From assembly GCA_041627475.1 (NCBI GenBank), contig JBFKQZ010000212.1:1-5710 (forward strand): DNA of 5,710 nt, read 5' to 3'. The position numbers and the translations under genes were made by a program. Below, in pieces: positions 5,427-5,710 of the stretch; within the stretch, counting starts at the first letter, position 1; each line of letters opens with the position of its first letter. The notes under the pieces are model-generated. The model was not told the origin of the DNA and did not search any database. It saw nothing but the letters and a program-made list of their open reading frames with translations. This stretch comes from JBFGFG01 sp041627475 (lineage in GTDB: Bacteria; Actinomycetota; Nitriliruptoria; Nitriliruptorales; Nitriliruptoraceae).

Positions 5427-5710
5427 ATGCCCACCACGTTCGACATCGACACCCTCCGACGTGGCCACGCCGAGCACGACGCGGCCACCCTCACGTCCCT
5501 CTACGCCGACGACGCGGTCGTCGAGATCATCGACGCCTCGAGTCCTCCCAGCCAGCCCATGCGGCTGGAGGGCACCGAGCAGATCCGTGCCTTCTCCGAC
5601 GACATCTGCAGCCGCGACATGACCCCCGAGGTGGCCGACGCGTTCAGCGACGGCGAGCACCTCGCCTTCCGGGTCGCCTGCGAGTACTCGACGGGCGAGC
5701 GCGTGCTGAC
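5427..5710 (+). CDS. NTF2/SnoaL-like family protein (N-terminal part, cut by window edge)
   Basis: Ninety-four codons are visible before the right edge; related proteins usually have about 110-150 residues, so the C-terminal part is missing. The beginning, LRRGHAEHDAATLTSLYADD (residues 10-29), is the typical first helix and aspartate-rich turn of the NTF2-like cone fold. It continues into AVVEIIDASSPPSQP and LEGTEQIRAF (47-56), then SRDMTPEVADAFSDGEHLAF with the strand VACEY. Members of this fold include isomerases, hydratases and many small-molecule binding proteins of unknown role, and no catalytic residue can be assigned here. The ATG at 5427 is preceded by GGGGA at six bases. The gene follows the permease terminator and so is probably a separate unit, perhaps controlled by the inverted repeat over its ribosome-binding site. 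The fold is likely; the function is unknown. Confidence 0.8.
   Translation, partial: MPTTFDIDTLRRGHAEHDAATLTSLYADDAVVEIIDASSPPSQPMRLEGTEQIRAFSDDICSRDMTPEVADAFSDGEHLAFRVACEYSTGERVL

Noticed and set aside
4680..5660. Minus-strand frame of 326 codons opposite the permease and the NTF2-like gene
   Set aside because: Its product is a run of G, R, D, V, H and E residues with no domain pattern, opposite a clear membrane transporter.

Overview
The window is GC-rich throughout and densely coding. Third codon positions are almost all G or C, GTG is used as a start codon, and a recC homologue lies beside families common in actinobacteria. This suggests a high-GC actinobacterium. A deep-branching lineage such as Nitriliruptoria is possible but cannot be shown from this sequence. 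I see no RNA gene, insertion sequence, CRISPR array, attachment site or other mobile DNA. No gene-free gap exceeds about 175 bases.

Left part, minus strand: the N-terminal half of recC runs off the left edge. Upstream of it, reading the same way, is a small antibiotic-biosynthesis-monooxygenase (ABM)-like protein. A divergent intergenic region of about 170 bases separates that gene from a plus-strand NADP-type short-chain dehydrogenase related to tropinone reductase.

Middle and right part, plus strand: next comes a 282-residue protein with two CBS domains joined by a charged linker to a helical, histidine-containing hemerythrin-like domain. After a short gap with a perfect hairpin comes an AzgA/PbuG-type purine permease (NCS2 superfamily). 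A strong hairpin, probably its terminator, follows. The right edge cuts an NTF2/SnoaL-like gene whose ribosome-binding site lies in one arm of a 9-bp inverted repeat.

The genes do not form one obvious pathway. They look like several short transcription units for DNA-break repair (RecC), small-molecule redox chemistry (ABM and SDR, sharing a divergent promoter region), nucleotide or oxygen/iron-linked sensing (CBS-hemerythrin-like) and purine uptake. A recurring TA(C/G)GNT hexamer at plausible -10 positions precedes four of the six genes. The points most worth a second look are the CBS-hemerythrin-like fusion next to a purine permease and the repeat masking the last gene's ribosome-binding site. 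I see no clear sign of a wholly new multi-gene system.
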